From Coriobacteriaceae bacterium (GTDB taxonomy: Bacteria > Actinomycetota > Coriobacteriia > Coriobacteriales > Coriobacteriaceae): a stretch of 64,000 nucleotides of DNA. The translations under genes and the position numbers were made by a program. The DNA lies in NCBI GenBank assembly GCA_902362275.1, contig CABIWB010000001.1, positions 202,046 through 266,045 on the forward strand, written 5' to 3'. Positions 1 through 8,016 of the stretch are shown in pieces (the first letter of the stretch is position 1; every line of letters starts with the position of its first letter). Below the pieces are notes generated by a model, which worked only from the letters and a program-made list of their open reading frames with translations, was not told where the DNA came from and did no database searches.

Positions 1-61
1 GACAATGCGAAGAGGTTAACCATTTTGACTGGTGCTGCACAAAGGAATCTAGTTGATGTTA

Positions 62-92
62 GAGAAAAAGCCCCGCCCATTTGGGCGGGGCT
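62..92 (-). terminator. Rho-independent terminator (minus strand)
   Basis: Perfect 9-bp GC stem (GCCCCGCCC with GGGCGGGGC) followed on the minus strand by a T-rich tail. It directly abuts the stop codon of the small minus-strand frame at 91-321 and would end the transcript that comes from 1229. Confidence 0.85.
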
Positions 93-321
93 AACAGACC
101 TGCTTGTCTACCCCTACGACGTCGTAACTGTAGCCATCGTCATCGGGGAGGGGATTGTCGCTTGGGTTTAACAGATAGTCCTCCTCGGATTCATAAATGT
201 TGGTTGCGGAGCTACTGTTCTTGTAACCAACATTCAGCGCAAACCCACGTGTACTTGTGATCGTCAAAACCTGGCCGATTGTTGAGATGGGCATCGCAAC
301 GATCGCACCACCAATCAACAT
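91..321 (-). CDS. Small hypothetical protein or gene remnant
   Basis: A 76-residue frame that ends in the terminator stem, which suggests it once was the last gene of a minus-strand unit. No Shine-Dalgarno sequence precedes its ATG, and the frame is closed by a TAG only 24 bases upstream, so it may be the 3' remnant of a longer gene. The protein has a short hydrophobic N-terminus (residues 1-17) and an acidic Asp/Pro-rich C-terminal part ending in Cys. I do not recognise the family. It lies 60 bases downstream of the broken gene at 384-1229 and probably shared its transcript. Confidence 0.3.
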   Translation of the reverse strand: MLIGGAIVAMPISTIGQVLTITSTRGFALNVGYKNSSSATNIYESEEDYLLNPSDNPLPDDDGYSYDVVGVDKQVC

Positions 322-383
322 TGGGGAATCTATCGCTCGTATCTACATTCCTTTATCGCTAGTTGATATGACGAATCAAAAAC

Positions 384-1229
384 TTACTTGTCGAGCCTAA
401 TGAGCGCCTGCTCAATGTTGCTCGTCATGTTGTTTTGCTGAGATGCGGCAAGATGGTAGGAAGTGCGCACCACACAGGTGCCAACAATCTTGTGCGAACC
501 GGGGTCTAAGATCGAATTGCCGTCAAAGTTGCTCAAGTATTCATCGCGTTTTTTGGCATCTTTGACGTTTGCATACACCTCGACGGCTCCGCCGGCATCG
601 CATCCGCCGTCCACGACGGGGGTGTAATCTCCGCTAAGATACACATCGGAAGAGTCGACCAGATCGGAATTTAAGTAGACACATGCGGTGTAACCGCCCT
701 GTTTGCCTAACTTATTATTTGGATCGTTGCCCTCCGAAACAGCTTCCAGTGCCGTGATGTTGGCAATGCCCGTGAGGCGTTGCAGGACGAATTGCTCTGA
801 GGGGTTGATTACCTGCTTGAGCTGGTCGATGCTGTCTTGAAGGTTGGACTTGGCGGCGGAAAGATCAGCGATGACGGAATCGTATTTTCCCATCTTGCTG
901 ACTTTCTTTGCCATAGTGTTTATCTCGTCGGTATTACCTGGCATTGCGGGGATATCTTCTTTGGCAGCCTGAGCTTGGGCGACCGCATCGGTCGCGGAAT
1001 CAGACACTGACGAATCGTAGGGCTTGTCCTTCGATTTGTTCAGTTTCTGAAGTTCTTTGATGGCGGCGTCTAAGTCATCGTTGCGGCCTTGAAGCCCGTC
1101 GGCGGCGGTGTTGAAGGCCTCAACCGCCTCATTGTGCGGTATCTAGTAATTGACGTACCAGTACGCTCCGGCTGCGACTATCACGGTTGCAACAACAGCG
1201 ACAATAGCAACCTTTTTCTTTTTGTCCAT
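384..1229 (-). pseudogene. Membrane-anchored hypothetical protein, interrupted by in-frame TAG
   Basis: An ATG at 1229 with a good ribosome binding site (GGAAAGGAGA, about 1240-1250) starts a Lys-rich N-terminus (MDKKKK) and a single hydrophobic segment (residues about 7-23) ending in YWYVNY. Codon 29 is TAG (1143-1145). The same frame then continues without a break for 252 further codons to the stop at 384. The continuation begins IPHNEAVEAF and includes a Gln/Leu/Lys-rich stretch that looks coiled-coil. The simplest reading is one 281-codon gene for an extracytoplasmic protein anchored by an uncleaved N-terminal helix, knocked out by a CAG-to-TAG change. An internal restart at ATG 1007 would give a soluble 207-residue piece without the anchor. 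Family unknown. Confidence 0.75.
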
Positions 1230-1386
1230 AGTGCGGATTCTCCTTTCCCGATATGAAAAAGGCTAGCACTCTCAGATGACGGCCGAGGTGCCACAGCTTT
1301 CTATTCGGTAAACGGGCTCCTCTTGCTAAGGCATCAGTCGAATACTGTGTGCGTGCACCGAGGCCGCCCGAAACGACAATGAATAA

Positions 1387-1554
1387 GGCGGCGATAGCAG
1401 GAGCTCAGTACGTGGCAAGGTGGGCTTTCTTGCGATGCTCTCCGAGATCGCCTGCGCCCGCAAGCTGTTTAACGAGTTCTCGGATGAGGCCGTGCTCTAT
1501 GATGTGGTTTACAGCTATGAGGACCTGCTGACCGTGATTCAGGGAACGGAGTAG
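1387..1554 (+). pseudogene. 3' remnant of an unidentified gene
   Basis: An open frame of 55 codons that begins right after a TAA (1384-1386) and has no credible start. It encodes a protein-like tail, ...GKVGFLAMLSEIACARKLFNEF followed by an acidic stretch and ending VIQGTE. Composition and codon use look coding, unlike the overlapping frames. It probably is the surviving C-terminal end of a gene deleted upstream. The rest of 1230-1386 shows nothing else I can support. Confidence 0.4.
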
Positions 1555-1591
1555 TTCCAGATTCCAGCTGCTTTTTGATTGGGGCGTTGAG

Positions 1592-2176
1592 GTGCCGACA
1601 GTTATCGATATCGATCAGCTTCCGTCGACGGGAGAACGACGTTACGCGGTGGCGTGGTTGGATTCTCCGATGCCACATTACGGGAAGCTTGTCTTGGTGG
1701 GCAATTGGGTCCTCGAGACTGAGTGCCTGCATATCCGTTTCTCGGACCCAGATGATATCTCGAAGCGCCCTTTTATCGGTCTCGGCTGGGATGGGGTCGA
1801 TATTCCGCTCGATGAGCTTTTTGCCGAGGATGTTATCCCTGTTCCCGTCAAGCGGCCGAGCGGGCGACGTGACATTTCGAGTCTCTTCGGCATGCTCGAC
1901 CCCCAGGTCGAAAGCGTTCTCGGTAGAGAGCGATATGAGGATGACGATGGAGAGTGGGCCGACGTGTCTTCCCAGATTGTCCGCTCGATGACTCCGGCTC
2001 GCGAAAAAATCTGGCGGGCAGAATCCGAGATGTGGTTGAATACGCGTTTTGGCCATCGTCTCAGCAAGGAGGATTTTGAGGCCATCTTCGAGATTCGAGG
2101 GTTGGAGCCAAATGAATGGACCGGCAAGTTCGTTGAAGATCTGCTGCCGGTCAAATCAAAATGGCGCCGCTGGTGA
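1592..2176 (+). CDS. Hypothetical protein, 194 residues
   Basis: A GTG-initiated frame with an acidic, tryptophan-containing soluble protein and no signal peptide or membrane helix. The frame stays open for some codons upstream of the GTG and the Shine-Dalgarno signal is weak (GGGCGTTGAG), so the true start is uncertain. I do not recognise a domain. It lies 37 bases after the orphan gene tail at 1387-1554 and has no partner downstream before the repeats at 2328. The longer frames on the opposite strand across it have no start signal and are taken as shadows. Confidence 0.55.
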   Translation: MPTVIDIDQLPSTGERRYAVAWLDSPMPHYGKLVLVGNWVLETECLHIRFSDPDDISKRPFIGLGWDGVDIPLDELFAEDVIPVPVKRPSGRRDISSLFGMLDPQVESVLGRERYEDDDGEWADVSSQIVRSMTPAREKIWRAESEMWLNTRFGHRLSKEDFEAIFEIRGLEPNEWTGKFVEDLLPVKSKWRRW

Positions 2177-2327
2177 CCCTCATCGCTATATTCGTTGCGA
2201 TTTGTTGCCTTGCGCTACGGTTTGGTAGTCGTCGATTCGTGACTTGAGGTTCGGTATGTTCGAGGCTAGCTCGTTTCTATATATGTCGATATGTCAGCGG
2301 GTTTGGCACCAACCAAGCTTCAGGTTT

Positions 2328-2384
2328 GTCTCGATCTGTAACACGAAGAAGCTGAAAACCGTTCTAACTGTTACAGAATGAGAC
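2328..2384. repeat. Inverted repeat, copy 1 of tandem pair
   Basis: Arms GTCTCGATCTGTAAC (2328-2342) and GTTACAGAATGAGAC (2370-2384) pair over 13 of 15 positions around a 27-base interior. The arm sequence recurs 80 bases further on with a different interior. No gene is visible between 2177 and the tRNA promoter at 2707. Confidence 0.8.
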
Positions 2385-2406
2385 GTAAGCCGGGGTCGCC
2401 GTGTAG

Positions 2407-2465
2407 CATCTCGATCTGTAACAGATAGGGGAGGAATGACCCTCTTACTGTTACAGATTGAGATG
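2407..2465. repeat. Inverted repeat, copy 2 of tandem pair
   Basis: Arms CATCTCGATCTGTAAC (2407-2422) and GTTACAGATTGAGATG (2450-2465) pair along their full length with a single G-T wobble. The interior differs from copy 1 but can itself pair (GGGG with CCCT), so the arms are conserved while the loop is not. Confidence 0.8.
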
Positions 2466-2670
2466 AAAACGGTGAGGTCCCTGGTCTACTTGATCGCACC
2501 GGGGAAGCCCGATCCCGACCTATATATAGGTGCAAATAGGCTGTTATCGAAGCTCGATCCTGAAGGTGTACTCTACTACACCAAAGTGTTACCTCGGGAA
2601 ACGTCACCTCAGTATCCAAAAACACCGTCCTTCATATCCAAACTCAGCAAAACTGCAGGTCACGGCTATA

Positions 2671-2696
2671 TAGATACGCCCGGCACCGTGTATCTA
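2671..2696 (+). promoter_or_regulatory. TAGATAC-N12-GTATCTA operator-like motif upstream of tRNA/tuf promoter
   Basis: Perfect 7-bp inverted repeat around the spacer GCCCGGCACCGT. Close relatives of this motif, with nearly the same spacer, occur at 43452-43473, 49216-49240 and 51081-51110, each upstream of a translation gene. It ends 10 bases before the -35 box at 2707. Confidence 0.6.
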
Positions 2697-2706
2697 GAGG
2701 TTTTCG

Positions 2707-2736
2707 TTGACAGCTCCCAAGGTTGCATCGTATTAT
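2707..2736 (+). promoter_or_regulatory. Sigma-70 promoter of the tRNA-tuf unit
   Basis: TTGACA at 2707-2712, an 18-base spacer and TATTAT at 2731-2736, followed 64 bases later by tRNA-Tyr. The 17 bases GAGGTTTTCGTTGACAG (2697-2713) recur exactly at the rpmG promoter (4529-4545). Confidence 0.8.
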
Positions 2737-2799
2737 CTTTTTCGTTCGCGGGGGGCGGCGGTCCAAAAGACCAAAGAACCTGCGGATACTTGAACGATT

Positions 2800-2881
2800 G
2801 GGAGTTTGCCCGAGTGGTTAATGGGGACGGGCTGTAAACCCGTTGGCTCTGCCTACATAGGTTCGAATCCTATAGCTCCCA
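2800..2881 (+). tRNA. tRNA-Tyr (GTA)
   Basis: Cloverleaf with acceptor stem GGGAGTT paired to AGCTCCC, anticodon loop CTGTAAA with anticodon GTA, a long variable arm as expected for bacterial tRNA-Tyr, and T-loop GGTTCGAATCC. The 3' CCA is not encoded. First of three tRNAs leading into tuf. Confidence 0.95.
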
Positions 2882-2891
2882 CCCGTCAAGT

Positions 2892-2967
2892 GCCTGTATA
2901 GCTCAGTCGGTAGAGCACTTCGTTGGTAACGAAGAGGTCACCAGTTCAAGTCTGGTTGCAGGCTCCA
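2892..2967 (+). tRNA. tRNA-Thr (GGT)
   Basis: Acceptor GCCTGTA paired with TGCAGGC, anticodon stem-loop CTTCGTTGGTAACGAAG with anticodon GGT, T-loop GTTCAAGTC, and an encoded CCA at 2965-2967. Confidence 0.95.
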
Positions 2968-2970
2968 TCC

Positions 2971-3047
2971 GGCGGTGTAGCTCAGTTGGTTAGAGCACAC
3001 GGTTCATACCCGTGGCGTCACTGGTTCGAATCCAGTCACCGCTACCA
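2971..3047 (+). tRNA. tRNA-Met (CAT)
   Basis: Acceptor GGCGGTG paired with CACCGCT (first pair G-T), anticodon loop TTCATAC with anticodon CAT, T-loop GGTTCGAATCC, and an encoded CCA. The acceptor pairing fits an elongator tRNA-Met. A tRNA-Ile with a modified CAT anticodon cannot be fully excluded by eye. Confidence 0.9.
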
Positions 3048-3058
3048 TAGGTAACACG

Positions 3059-3089
3059 GTGGCTTCTCAATAGTATGTTGAGAGGCCAC
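3059..3089 (+). promoter_or_regulatory. 12-bp hairpin between tRNA-Met and tuf
   Basis: GTGGCTTCTCAA pairs with TTGAGAGGCCAC (one G-T) around a 7-base loop, with no T tract after it. It is more likely a processing or mRNA-stability element than a terminator, because tuf has no clear promoter of its own in the 97 bases after the tRNA. Confidence 0.5.
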
Positions 3090-3143
3090 TATGGTATAAA
3101 GGCAAAGTCCCGTCCGGGGACGACCTGTTAAGAGGAGGGCTTT

Positions 3144-4334
3144 ATGGCCAAAGAGAAGTTTGAGCGCACTAAGCCGCATGTTAACATCGGCACCATTGGT
3201 CACGTCGACCACGGCAAGACCACGCTGACCGCCGCCATCACCAAGGTTCTCTCTGAGACCGAGGGCTGCAAGGCTGACTTCACTGCGTTCGAGAACATCG
3301 ACAAGGCTCCCGAGGAGCGCGAGCGCGGCATTACGATCTCCGTCTCCCACGTCGAGTACGAGACCGCTGCCCGTCACTACGCTCACGTTGACTGCCCGGG
3401 CCACGCTGACTACGTCAAGAACATGATCTCCGGTGCTGCTCAGATGGACGGCGCTATCTTGGTCATCGCCGCTACCGACGGCCCCATGGCTCAGACCCGC
3501 GAGCACATCCTGCTCGCCCGTCAGGTCGGCGTTCCCTACATCGTCGTCTTCCTGAACAAGTGCGACATGGTCGACGATGACGAGCTCATCGATCTCGTCG
3601 AGATGGAGACCCGTGAGCTCCTCTCCGAGTACGATTTCCCCGGCGACGACATCCCCGTCATCCGTGGTTCCGCTCTGGGCGCTCTCGAGGGCGACGCCAA
3701 GTGGATGGACGCTATCCGCGAGCTCATGAAGGCCGTCGACGAGTACATCCCGACGCCTGCTCGTAACAACGACCTCCCGTTCCTGATGGCCGTTGAGGAC
3801 GTTATGACCATCTCCGGCCGTGGTACCGTTGCTACCGGCCGTGTCGAGCGCGGTGAGCTCAAGCTCAACGAGCCCGTCGAGATCGTCGGCATCAAGGATA
3901 CCCAGAACACCGTCGTTACCGGTATCGAGATGTTCCGTAAGTCCATGGACTTCTGCGAGGCTGGCGACAATGTCGGTCTGCTGCTCCGCGGCATCAAGCG
4001 CGAGGACATCGAGCGCGGTCAGGTTCTCTGCAAGCCCGGTTCGGTTACCCCGCACACCAAGTTCACCGGCGAGATCTACGTTCTGACCAAGGAGGAGGGC
4101 GGCCGTCACACCCCGTTCTTCGATGGCTATCGTCCTCAGTTCTACTTCCGTACCACCGACGTTACCGGTACGGTCAAGCTCCCCGAGGGCACCGAGATGG
4201 CTATGCCTGGTGACCACATCACCATCGAGGGCGACCTCATCCACCCGATCGCCATGGAGGAGGGCCTGCGCTTCGCTATTCGCGAGGGTGGCCACACCGT
4301 CGGTTCGGGCATCGTCTCCACGATCATTGAGTAA
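3144..4334 (+). CDS. tuf: Elongation factor Tu
   Basis: EF-Tu, 396 residues, the GTPase that brings aminoacyl-tRNA to the ribosome. The GTP-binding motifs are all visible: GHVDHGKTT near residue 19, DCPGHADY near 81, and NKCDMVDD near 135. They are followed by the two beta-barrel domains, ending [10 protein letters not shown]. The ATG follows a strong AAGAGGAGGG site. Codon use is extremely biased to GAG, CTC and GTC, as expected of a highly expressed gene. It is cotranscribed with three upstream tRNAs and ends at its own terminator. tuf is therefore not attached to fusA, which lies at 44541 with rpsJ after it. Confidence 0.99.
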   Translation: MAKEKFERTKPHVNIGTIGHVDHGKTTLTAAITKVLSETEGCKADFTAFENIDKAPEERERGITISVSHVEYETAARHYAHVDCPGHADYVKNMISGAAQMDGAILVIAATDGPMAQTREHILLARQVGVPYIVVFLNKCDMVDDDELIDLVEMETRELLSEYDFPGDDIPVIRGSALGALEGDAKWMDAIRELMKAVDEYIPTPARNNDLPFLMAVEDVMTISGRGTVATGRVERGELKLNEPVEIVGIKDTQNTVVTGIEMFRKSMDFCEAGDNVGLLLRGIKREDIERGQVLCKPGSVTPHTKFTGEIYVLTKEEGGRHTPFFDGYRPQFYFRTTDVTGTVKLPEGTEMAMPGDHITIEGDLIHPIAMEEGLRFAIREGGHTVGSGIVSTIIE

Positions 4335-4361
4335 ATTAGCTCTTTGATATAGCTGACTTAG

Positions 4362-4395
4362 AGAACCCGGCACTTATATGGGTGCCGGGTTCTTT
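4362..4395 (+). terminator. Terminator of tuf
   Basis: GAACCCGGCAC pairs with GTGCCGGGTTC around TTATATGG, followed by TTTT. Confidence 0.9.
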
Positions 4396-4538
4396 TCTGC
4401 AATGGATATTGAGCCGTTGCTGGTGTCGAGAGGATCGATAATGGTCCTGGGTGCACCGTCGATTAGATCTCGTTGGCTCCATTGATGTGTTCCAAATATG
4501 AATGGGTTCACCGAGAACCAATTGATTCGAGGTTTTCG

Positions 4539-4568
4539 TTGACAGTACTTACGTAGAGCTGATAAAGT
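4539..4568 (+). promoter_or_regulatory. Promoter of rpmG-tRNA-Trp-secE
   Basis: TTGACA at 4539-4544 with a weaker -10 (TAAAGT at 4563-4568, spacer 18). The upstream 17 bases are identical to those at the tRNA-tuf promoter. Between the tuf terminator and this promoter (4396-4538) I see no gene. Confidence 0.6.
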
Positions 4569-4613
4569 ATCAACTCGTGCCCGTACGGGGCGGAAATGAA
4601 AGGTTCAGGATAC

Positions 4614-4763
4614 ATGCGTACTCTAGTTACTCTTGCGTGCACTGAGTGCAAGCGCCGCAACTATACGACCACCAAGAACAAGTCGACCATGCCTGATCGT
4701 ATGGAGATCAAGAAGTATTGCCCCTGGTGCCGTCACCACACGCTGCACAAAGAGACCCGCTAG
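4614..4763 (+). CDS. rpmG: 50S ribosomal protein L33, zinc-binding form
   Basis: Large-subunit protein bL33, 49 residues, starting [20 protein letters not shown]. Two Cys pairs (CTEC and CPWC) form the zinc ribbon of the C+ type of L33. An AAAGGTTCAGG site precedes the ATG at the usual distance. The gene stands between the tuf terminator and tRNA-Trp, the common bacterial order rpmG-trnW-secE-nusG-rplK. Confidence 0.95.
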   Translation: MRTLVTLACTECKRRNYTTTKNKSTMPDRMEIKKYCPWCRHHTLHKETR

Positions 4764-4776
4764 TCTCTAGTCACAT

Positions 4777-4852
4777 ACGCCAGTAGTTCAATTGGTAGAG
4801 CATCGGTCTCCAAAACCGAGTGTTGAGGGTTCGAGTCCTTCCTGGCGTGCCA
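4777..4852 (+). tRNA. tRNA-Trp (CCA)
   Basis: Acceptor ACGCCAG paired with CTGGCGT, anticodon loop CTCCAAA with anticodon CCA, T-loop GGTTCGAGTCC, and an encoded 3' CCA. Confidence 0.95.
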
Positions 4853-4861
4853 GTCATTATT

Positions 4862-4893
4862 CCGTAAGCTCCCAATTGGGGGCTTACGGTTTA
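4862..4893 (+). terminator. Hairpin after tRNA-Trp (weak terminator or attenuator)
   Basis: CCGTAAGCTCCC pairs with GGGGGCTTACGG around AATT and is followed by TTTACT. The T run is short, so partial read-through into secE is likely. Confidence 0.55.
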
Positions 4894-4928
4894 CTCATGT
4901 ATAAGCGCATTGCGCGGAGGTAACCCAA

Positions 4929-5267
4929 ATGGCCAACAAGAAGAACAAGAAGAAGGCTAAGCAGCAGGCGCCTGCCAACAACGCTGCCGCCAACTCCAAG
5001 GTTGAGGCCAAGAAGGCCGTTGCCAAGAAGAACGAGAAGGCTGCGAAGTCCAAGAAAAACGAGAAGCCTGGCTTCTTCGCCCGCACCAAGAAGTATTTCG
5101 CTTCGGTCAAGTCCGAGATGAAGCGTGTCACGTGGCCCGATAAGAAGGAGCTCGTGAACTACTCAGTCGTCGTTTGCGCTTCTCTGATCGTCGTCGGCGT
5201 CGTCATCGCTCTGCTCGATGCTGGCTTTGGCGAGGCTCTTGCTCTGTTCTCTGGATTGAGGGGCTAA
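4929..5267 (+). CDS. secE: Preprotein translocase subunit SecE
   Basis: SecE clamps and stabilises the SecY channel of the Sec translocon. The 112-residue protein has a long, very Lys/Ala-rich N-terminal extension (residues 1-58) and then the conserved part KYFASVKSEMKRVTWPDKKELVNYS. One transmembrane helix follows (about 78-97), as in single-spanning SecE proteins. The Lys-rich extension is longer than in many relatives and is presumably cytosolic. A GCGGAGG site precedes the ATG. nusG follows after three bases, so the two are translationally coupled. Confidence 0.95.
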   Translation: MANKKNKKKAKQQAPANNAAANSKVEAKKAVAKKNEKAAKSKKNEKPGFFARTKKYFASVKSEMKRVTWPDKKELVNYSVVVCASLIVVGVVIALLDAGFGEALALFSGLRG

Positions 5268-5270
5268 ACC

Positions 5271-5807
5271 ATGTCTAAGCGTTGGTACGTCGTTCACACT
5301 TACTCTGGATACGAGAACCGCGTTAAGTCCGATCTCGAGCATCGTATCGAGACCATGGGCATGCAGGACCGTATCTTTGATATCGAGATTCCTATGGAGC
5401 GTGTTACCGAGATTAAAGAGGGTGGCAAGCGCGAGACCAAGGATTCTAAGATCTTCCCGGGTTATGTCTTGGTCCGCATGGAGATGGATGACGATGCTTG
5501 GACGTGTGTTCGTAACACGCCTGGCGTCACCGGTTTCCTGGGCGGCAACGGCAAGCCCGCTCCGCTTTCCCGCGACGAGTACAACAAGATGACTCGTCGT
5601 CCCGGTAAGGGCGATTCGCCCAAGCGCACCTCGGTCGATATTCAGGTCGGCACGTCCGTCCGCGTCACCGATGGCCCGCTTACCGACTTTGATGGCAAGG
5701 TCTCCGAGGTTAACACCGAGGCTGGCAAGCTCAAAGTTACGCTGATGATCTTTGGCCGCGAGACGCCGGTCGAGCTCGACTTTAACCAGGTCGCTGTCAT
5801 CGCTTAA
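5271..5807 (+). CDS. nusG: Transcription termination/antitermination factor NusG
   Basis: NusG binds RNA polymerase and affects elongation, Rho-dependent termination and coupling to the ribosome. The 178-residue protein begins MSKRWYVVHTYSGYENRVK, the typical NGN domain start. It carries FPGYVLVRMEMDDDAWTCVRNTPGVTGFLG in the middle and ends with a KOW domain (about 124-178, VRVTDGPLTDFDGKVSEV). It is the second gene of the secE-nusG pair and precedes the L11/L1 operon by 120 bases. Confidence 0.98.
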   Translation: MSKRWYVVHTYSGYENRVKSDLEHRIETMGMQDRIFDIEIPMERVTEIKEGGKRETKDSKIFPGYVLVRMEMDDDAWTCVRNTPGVTGFLGGNGKPAPLSRDEYNKMTRRPGKGDSPKRTSVDIQVGTSVRVTDGPLTDFDGKVSEVNTEAGKLKVTLMIFGRETPVELDFNQVAVIA

Positions 5808-5927
5808 GTTTTCGTCCGTTCGCGCGAGCGTGCTTCTTCTGTGACTGCTCATCTCAGGAGTGCTTCTAACACGTGCGTGCTTACGATATAGCAAGTACTT
5901 CACACTCGTGATTCGAAAGGAATGACC

Positions 5928-6356
5928 ATGGCTGAGAAGAAAGTTGCCAACGTCATTAAGCTCCAGATTCCTGCTGGTGCAGCTAACCCCGCTCCTCCCG
6001 TCGGCCCCGCCCTGGGCGCTGCTGGCGTGAACATCATGCAGTTCTGCCAGGCCTTTAACGCCGAGACGCAGGACAAGAAGGGCGACATCATCCCCGTTGA
6101 GATCTCTGTCTACGAGGATAAGTCCTTCTCCTTCATCACCAAGACTCCGCCGGCGGCTCACCTCATCAAGAAGGAGCTGAACCTCAAGTCTGGTTCCGCT
6201 AAGCCCCAGGCCGACAAGGTTGGTCAGCTCTTCCAGGAGCAGCTCACCAAGATCGCCGAGATCAAGATGCCGGACCTCAATGCCAACGACATTGACGCCG
6301 CCAAGAAGATCATCGCCGGTACCGCCCGCTCCATGGGCGTCACCATCGCTGAGTAG
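5928..6356 (+). CDS. rplK: 50S ribosomal protein L11
   Basis: uL11 of the GTPase-associated centre. I take the ATG at 5928 ([19 protein letters not shown]), because the CGAAAGGAATGACC site is well spaced for it. An ATG six bases earlier is in frame but too close to the site. The 142-residue protein shows the classical [23 protein letters not shown] segment that binds 23S rRNA and a C-terminal [10 protein letters not shown]. The 120-base leader (5808-5927) carries no gene and may hold the promoter and an L1 control site, which I could not place. Confidence 0.98.
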   Translation: MAEKKVANVIKLQIPAGAANPAPPVGPALGAAGVNIMQFCQAFNAETQDKKGDIIPVEISVYEDKSFSFITKTPPAAHLIKKELNLKSGSAKPQADKVGQLFQEQLTKIAEIKMPDLNANDIDAAKKIIAGTARSMGVTIAE

Positions 6357-6365
6357 CGATTTCTT

Positions 6366-6444
6366 TAGGTAATGACGGGTGCTCCGACCGGGGTGCCCGT
6401 TATATGTGTGCAATAGGGCACACGATGCGATGTGGGAGGGCTCA
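6366..6444 (+). promoter_or_regulatory. Hairpins between rplK and rplA
   Basis: ACGGGTGC pairs with GTGCCCGT (two G-T) at about 6373-6403, and GTGTGC pairs with GCACAC at about 6406-6423. No T tract follows, so rplK and rplA are probably still cotranscribed. A role in L1 autoregulation is possible but not shown. Confidence 0.3.
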
Positions 6445-6473
6445 CGCCCGTTTAACCACAGGAGGTAATGCAC

Positions 6474-7181
6474 ATGGCTAAGCATGGTAAGAGCTATAAC
6501 GTCGCTGCCGAGAAGATCGACCGCGCCACGCTCTACACCCCCCTTCAGGCTGCCAAGCTCATTAAGGAGCTCGACACCGCCAAGTTCGACGAGACCGTCG
6601 AGGCCCACTTCCGTCTGGGCATCGATACTCGTAAGGCTGACCAGAACATCCGTGGTTCCATTTCCCTGCCCCACGGCACCGGCAAGACCGTTCGTGTTGC
6701 CGTCTTCGCCGAGGGTGAGAAGGCCCGCGAGGCCGAGGCTGCCGGCGCCGACATCATCGGTTCCGACGAGCTCGTCGCCCAGATTCAGAAGGGCGAGATC
6801 AACTTCGACGCCGCTATCGCTACGCCGAACATGATGGCCAAGGTTGGCCGCATCGGTAAGATCCTTGGTCCCCGTGGCCTCATGCCGAACCCCAAGCTCG
6901 GCACCGTGACCATGGACGTCGCCAAGATGGTCTCCGAGCTCAAGGCTGGCCGCGTTGAGTACCGCGCCGACCGCTACGGCATCTGCCACGTGCCCCTGGG
7001 CAAGAAGTCCTTCTCTGAGCAGCAGCTCGTCGAGAACTACGCTGCCCTCTACACCGAGATCCTGCGCGTCAAGCCCTCTTCTGCTAAGGGCAAGTACGTT
7101 AAGTCCATCTCCGTGTCTTCCACCATGGGCCCTGGTGTCAAGGTCGATCCCGCTGTCCAGCGTGACTTCCTAGCTGAGTAA
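6474..7181 (+). CDS. rplA: 50S ribosomal protein L1
   Basis: uL1 of the L1 stalk, which guides exit-site tRNA, 235 residues. The start is placed at the second ATG (MAKHGKSYN), because AGGAGG lies eight bases upstream of it but only two bases from the earlier ATG at 6468. Family marks include [55 protein letters not shown] and the C-terminal [21 protein letters not shown]. In most bacteria rplJ-rplL follow directly; here a terminator follows and rplJ is 23 kb away. Confidence 0.98.
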   Translation: MAKHGKSYNVAAEKIDRATLYTPLQAAKLIKELDTAKFDETVEAHFRLGIDTRKADQNIRGSISLPHGTGKTVRVAVFAEGEKAREAEAAGADIIGSDELVAQIQKGEINFDAAIATPNMMAKVGRIGKILGPRGLMPNPKLGTVTMDVAKMVSELKAGRVEYRADRYGICHVPLGKKSFSEQQLVENYAALYTEILRVKPSSAKGKYVKSISVSSTMGPGVKVDPAVQRDFLAE

Positions 7182-7217
7182 CTGCTAGTTACTGCCTGAG
7201 TACAGCAAGCATTGCTA

Positions 7218-7256
7218 AAGAAACCCGGTCTGCCCTGCGCAGGACCGGGTTTCTTG
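7218..7256 (+). terminator. Terminator of rplKA
   Basis: GAAACCCGGTC pairs with GACCGGGTTTC around a GC-rich loop and is followed by TTGCTAT. It closes the rplK-rplA unit. Confidence 0.85.
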
Positions 7257-7268
7257 CTATCTCGGGGC

Positions 7269-7307
7269 AAAACCAACACGAAGGGGACAGGCGCCTTTGT
7301 TGTGGTT
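7269..7307. repeat. GGGACAGG hairpin module 1, at end of phosphoesterase gene
   Basis: AAAACCAACACGAAGG pairs with CCTTTGTTGTGGTT around GGACAGGCG. It is the same module as at 9984-10023, 11033-11072 and 57522-57560. The stop codon of the minus-strand gene at 7306 falls in the stem edge, so it doubles as that gene's terminator. Confidence 0.75.
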
Positions 7308-8016
7308 ACCAGGGTGTTCTGGCGGTTGAGGACTCGATGGCATCGTGGCGCTTGAGCTCGCGGCGCATGGTTTGCGAATTGAGCCAGGCCGCCTGCCAGC
7401 CACGGATGGGGTAGCGCGTCTGGTCGAGCTCAAACTGCGTATAGCCGCAGGCGTTGATGATCGTCGTTCCACATACATGCTGCCGCTCGCGCTGAAAATC
7501 GCAACCGTAGCTTTGGTGTACATGCCCATGCACCATGTAGTCGGCCCCCCAGGACTCAAGCGCCGTGTTAAAGCACTCAAACCCTCGATGCGGCAGATCG
7601 TCCAGATCACCCATACCGGCCGCGGGTGCATGGGTAAGCAGAATGTCGCACCCGCCGACCATCCTAACCTTACGCGACAGCTTACGCATGCGCTTGGACA
7701 TCTCGCGTTCGGTGTACATGTTGGCGCCGTCGCGATAACGCATGGACCCGCCAAGGCCCGCAATGCGAATCCCTCGGTATGTGTACACGCTGTCTTCCAC
7801 GCAGATACATCCACCCGGTGCATGACGTGCGTAGCGGTCATCGTGATTGCCGCGTACGTAGATGAGCGGTTTGTTGATGACTGTGACCAAAAACTCAAGA
7901 TAGTCCGGGTCCAGATCGCCGGCGGACAAAATCAGGTCGACACCCTCAAAGCGTTCCTTGCGAAAGCACTCCCAAAGGCATCGTTCTTCGGTATCGGCTA
8001 TGGCAAGGATCTTCAT
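7306..8016 (-). CDS. Calcineurin-like metallophosphoesterase
   Basis: Cytosolic 236-residue phosphoesterase with the metal-ligand motifs in order: MKILAIADTEE at the start, SAGDLDPDY near 32, VRGNHDD near 54, LLTHAP near 125 and VHGHVHQ near 162. It hydrolyses phosphoester bonds; the substrate cannot be read from the sequence. Its ATG overlaps the TGA of the upstream gene (ATGA at 8013-8016), so it is translationally coupled to the BMP-fold protein at 8013-9929 and probably acts in the same process. The first metal motif is DTE rather than the commoner DxH. Confidence 0.85.
   Translation of the reverse strand: MKILAIADTEERCLWECFRKERFEGVDLILSAGDLDPDYLEFLVTVINKPLIYVRGNHDDRYARHAPGGCICVEDSVYTYRGIRIAGLGGSMRYRDGANMYTEREMSKRMRKLSRKVRMVGGCDILLTHAPAAGMGDLDDLPHRGFECFNTALESWGADYMVHGHVHQSYGCDFQRERQHVCGTTIINACGYTQFELDQTRYPIRGWQAAWLNSQTMRRELKRHDAIESSTARTPW

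Noticed and set aside
1469..2056. A minus-strand frame opposite the hypothetical gene at 1592
   Set aside because: No ribosome site, Arg/His-rich shadow composition; the plus-strand frame is more protein-like.
2436..2837. A 133-codon plus-strand frame ending in tRNA-Tyr
   Set aside because: It crosses the promoter at 2707-2736 and overlaps the tRNA gene; no ribosome site precedes it.
2971..3047. The CAT tRNA as an initiator tRNA
   Set aside because: Its acceptor begins with a G-T pair rather than the C-A mismatch, and the anticodon stem lacks three consecutive G-C pairs of initiator tRNA.
3042..4373. A 443-codon minus-strand frame across tuf
   Set aside because: Antisense shadow of tuf that also runs through its terminator.
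5163..6989. A 608-codon minus-strand frame across secE, nusG, rplK and rplA
   Set aside because: It spans four certain genes and their spacers on the other strand; composition is that of a shadow.
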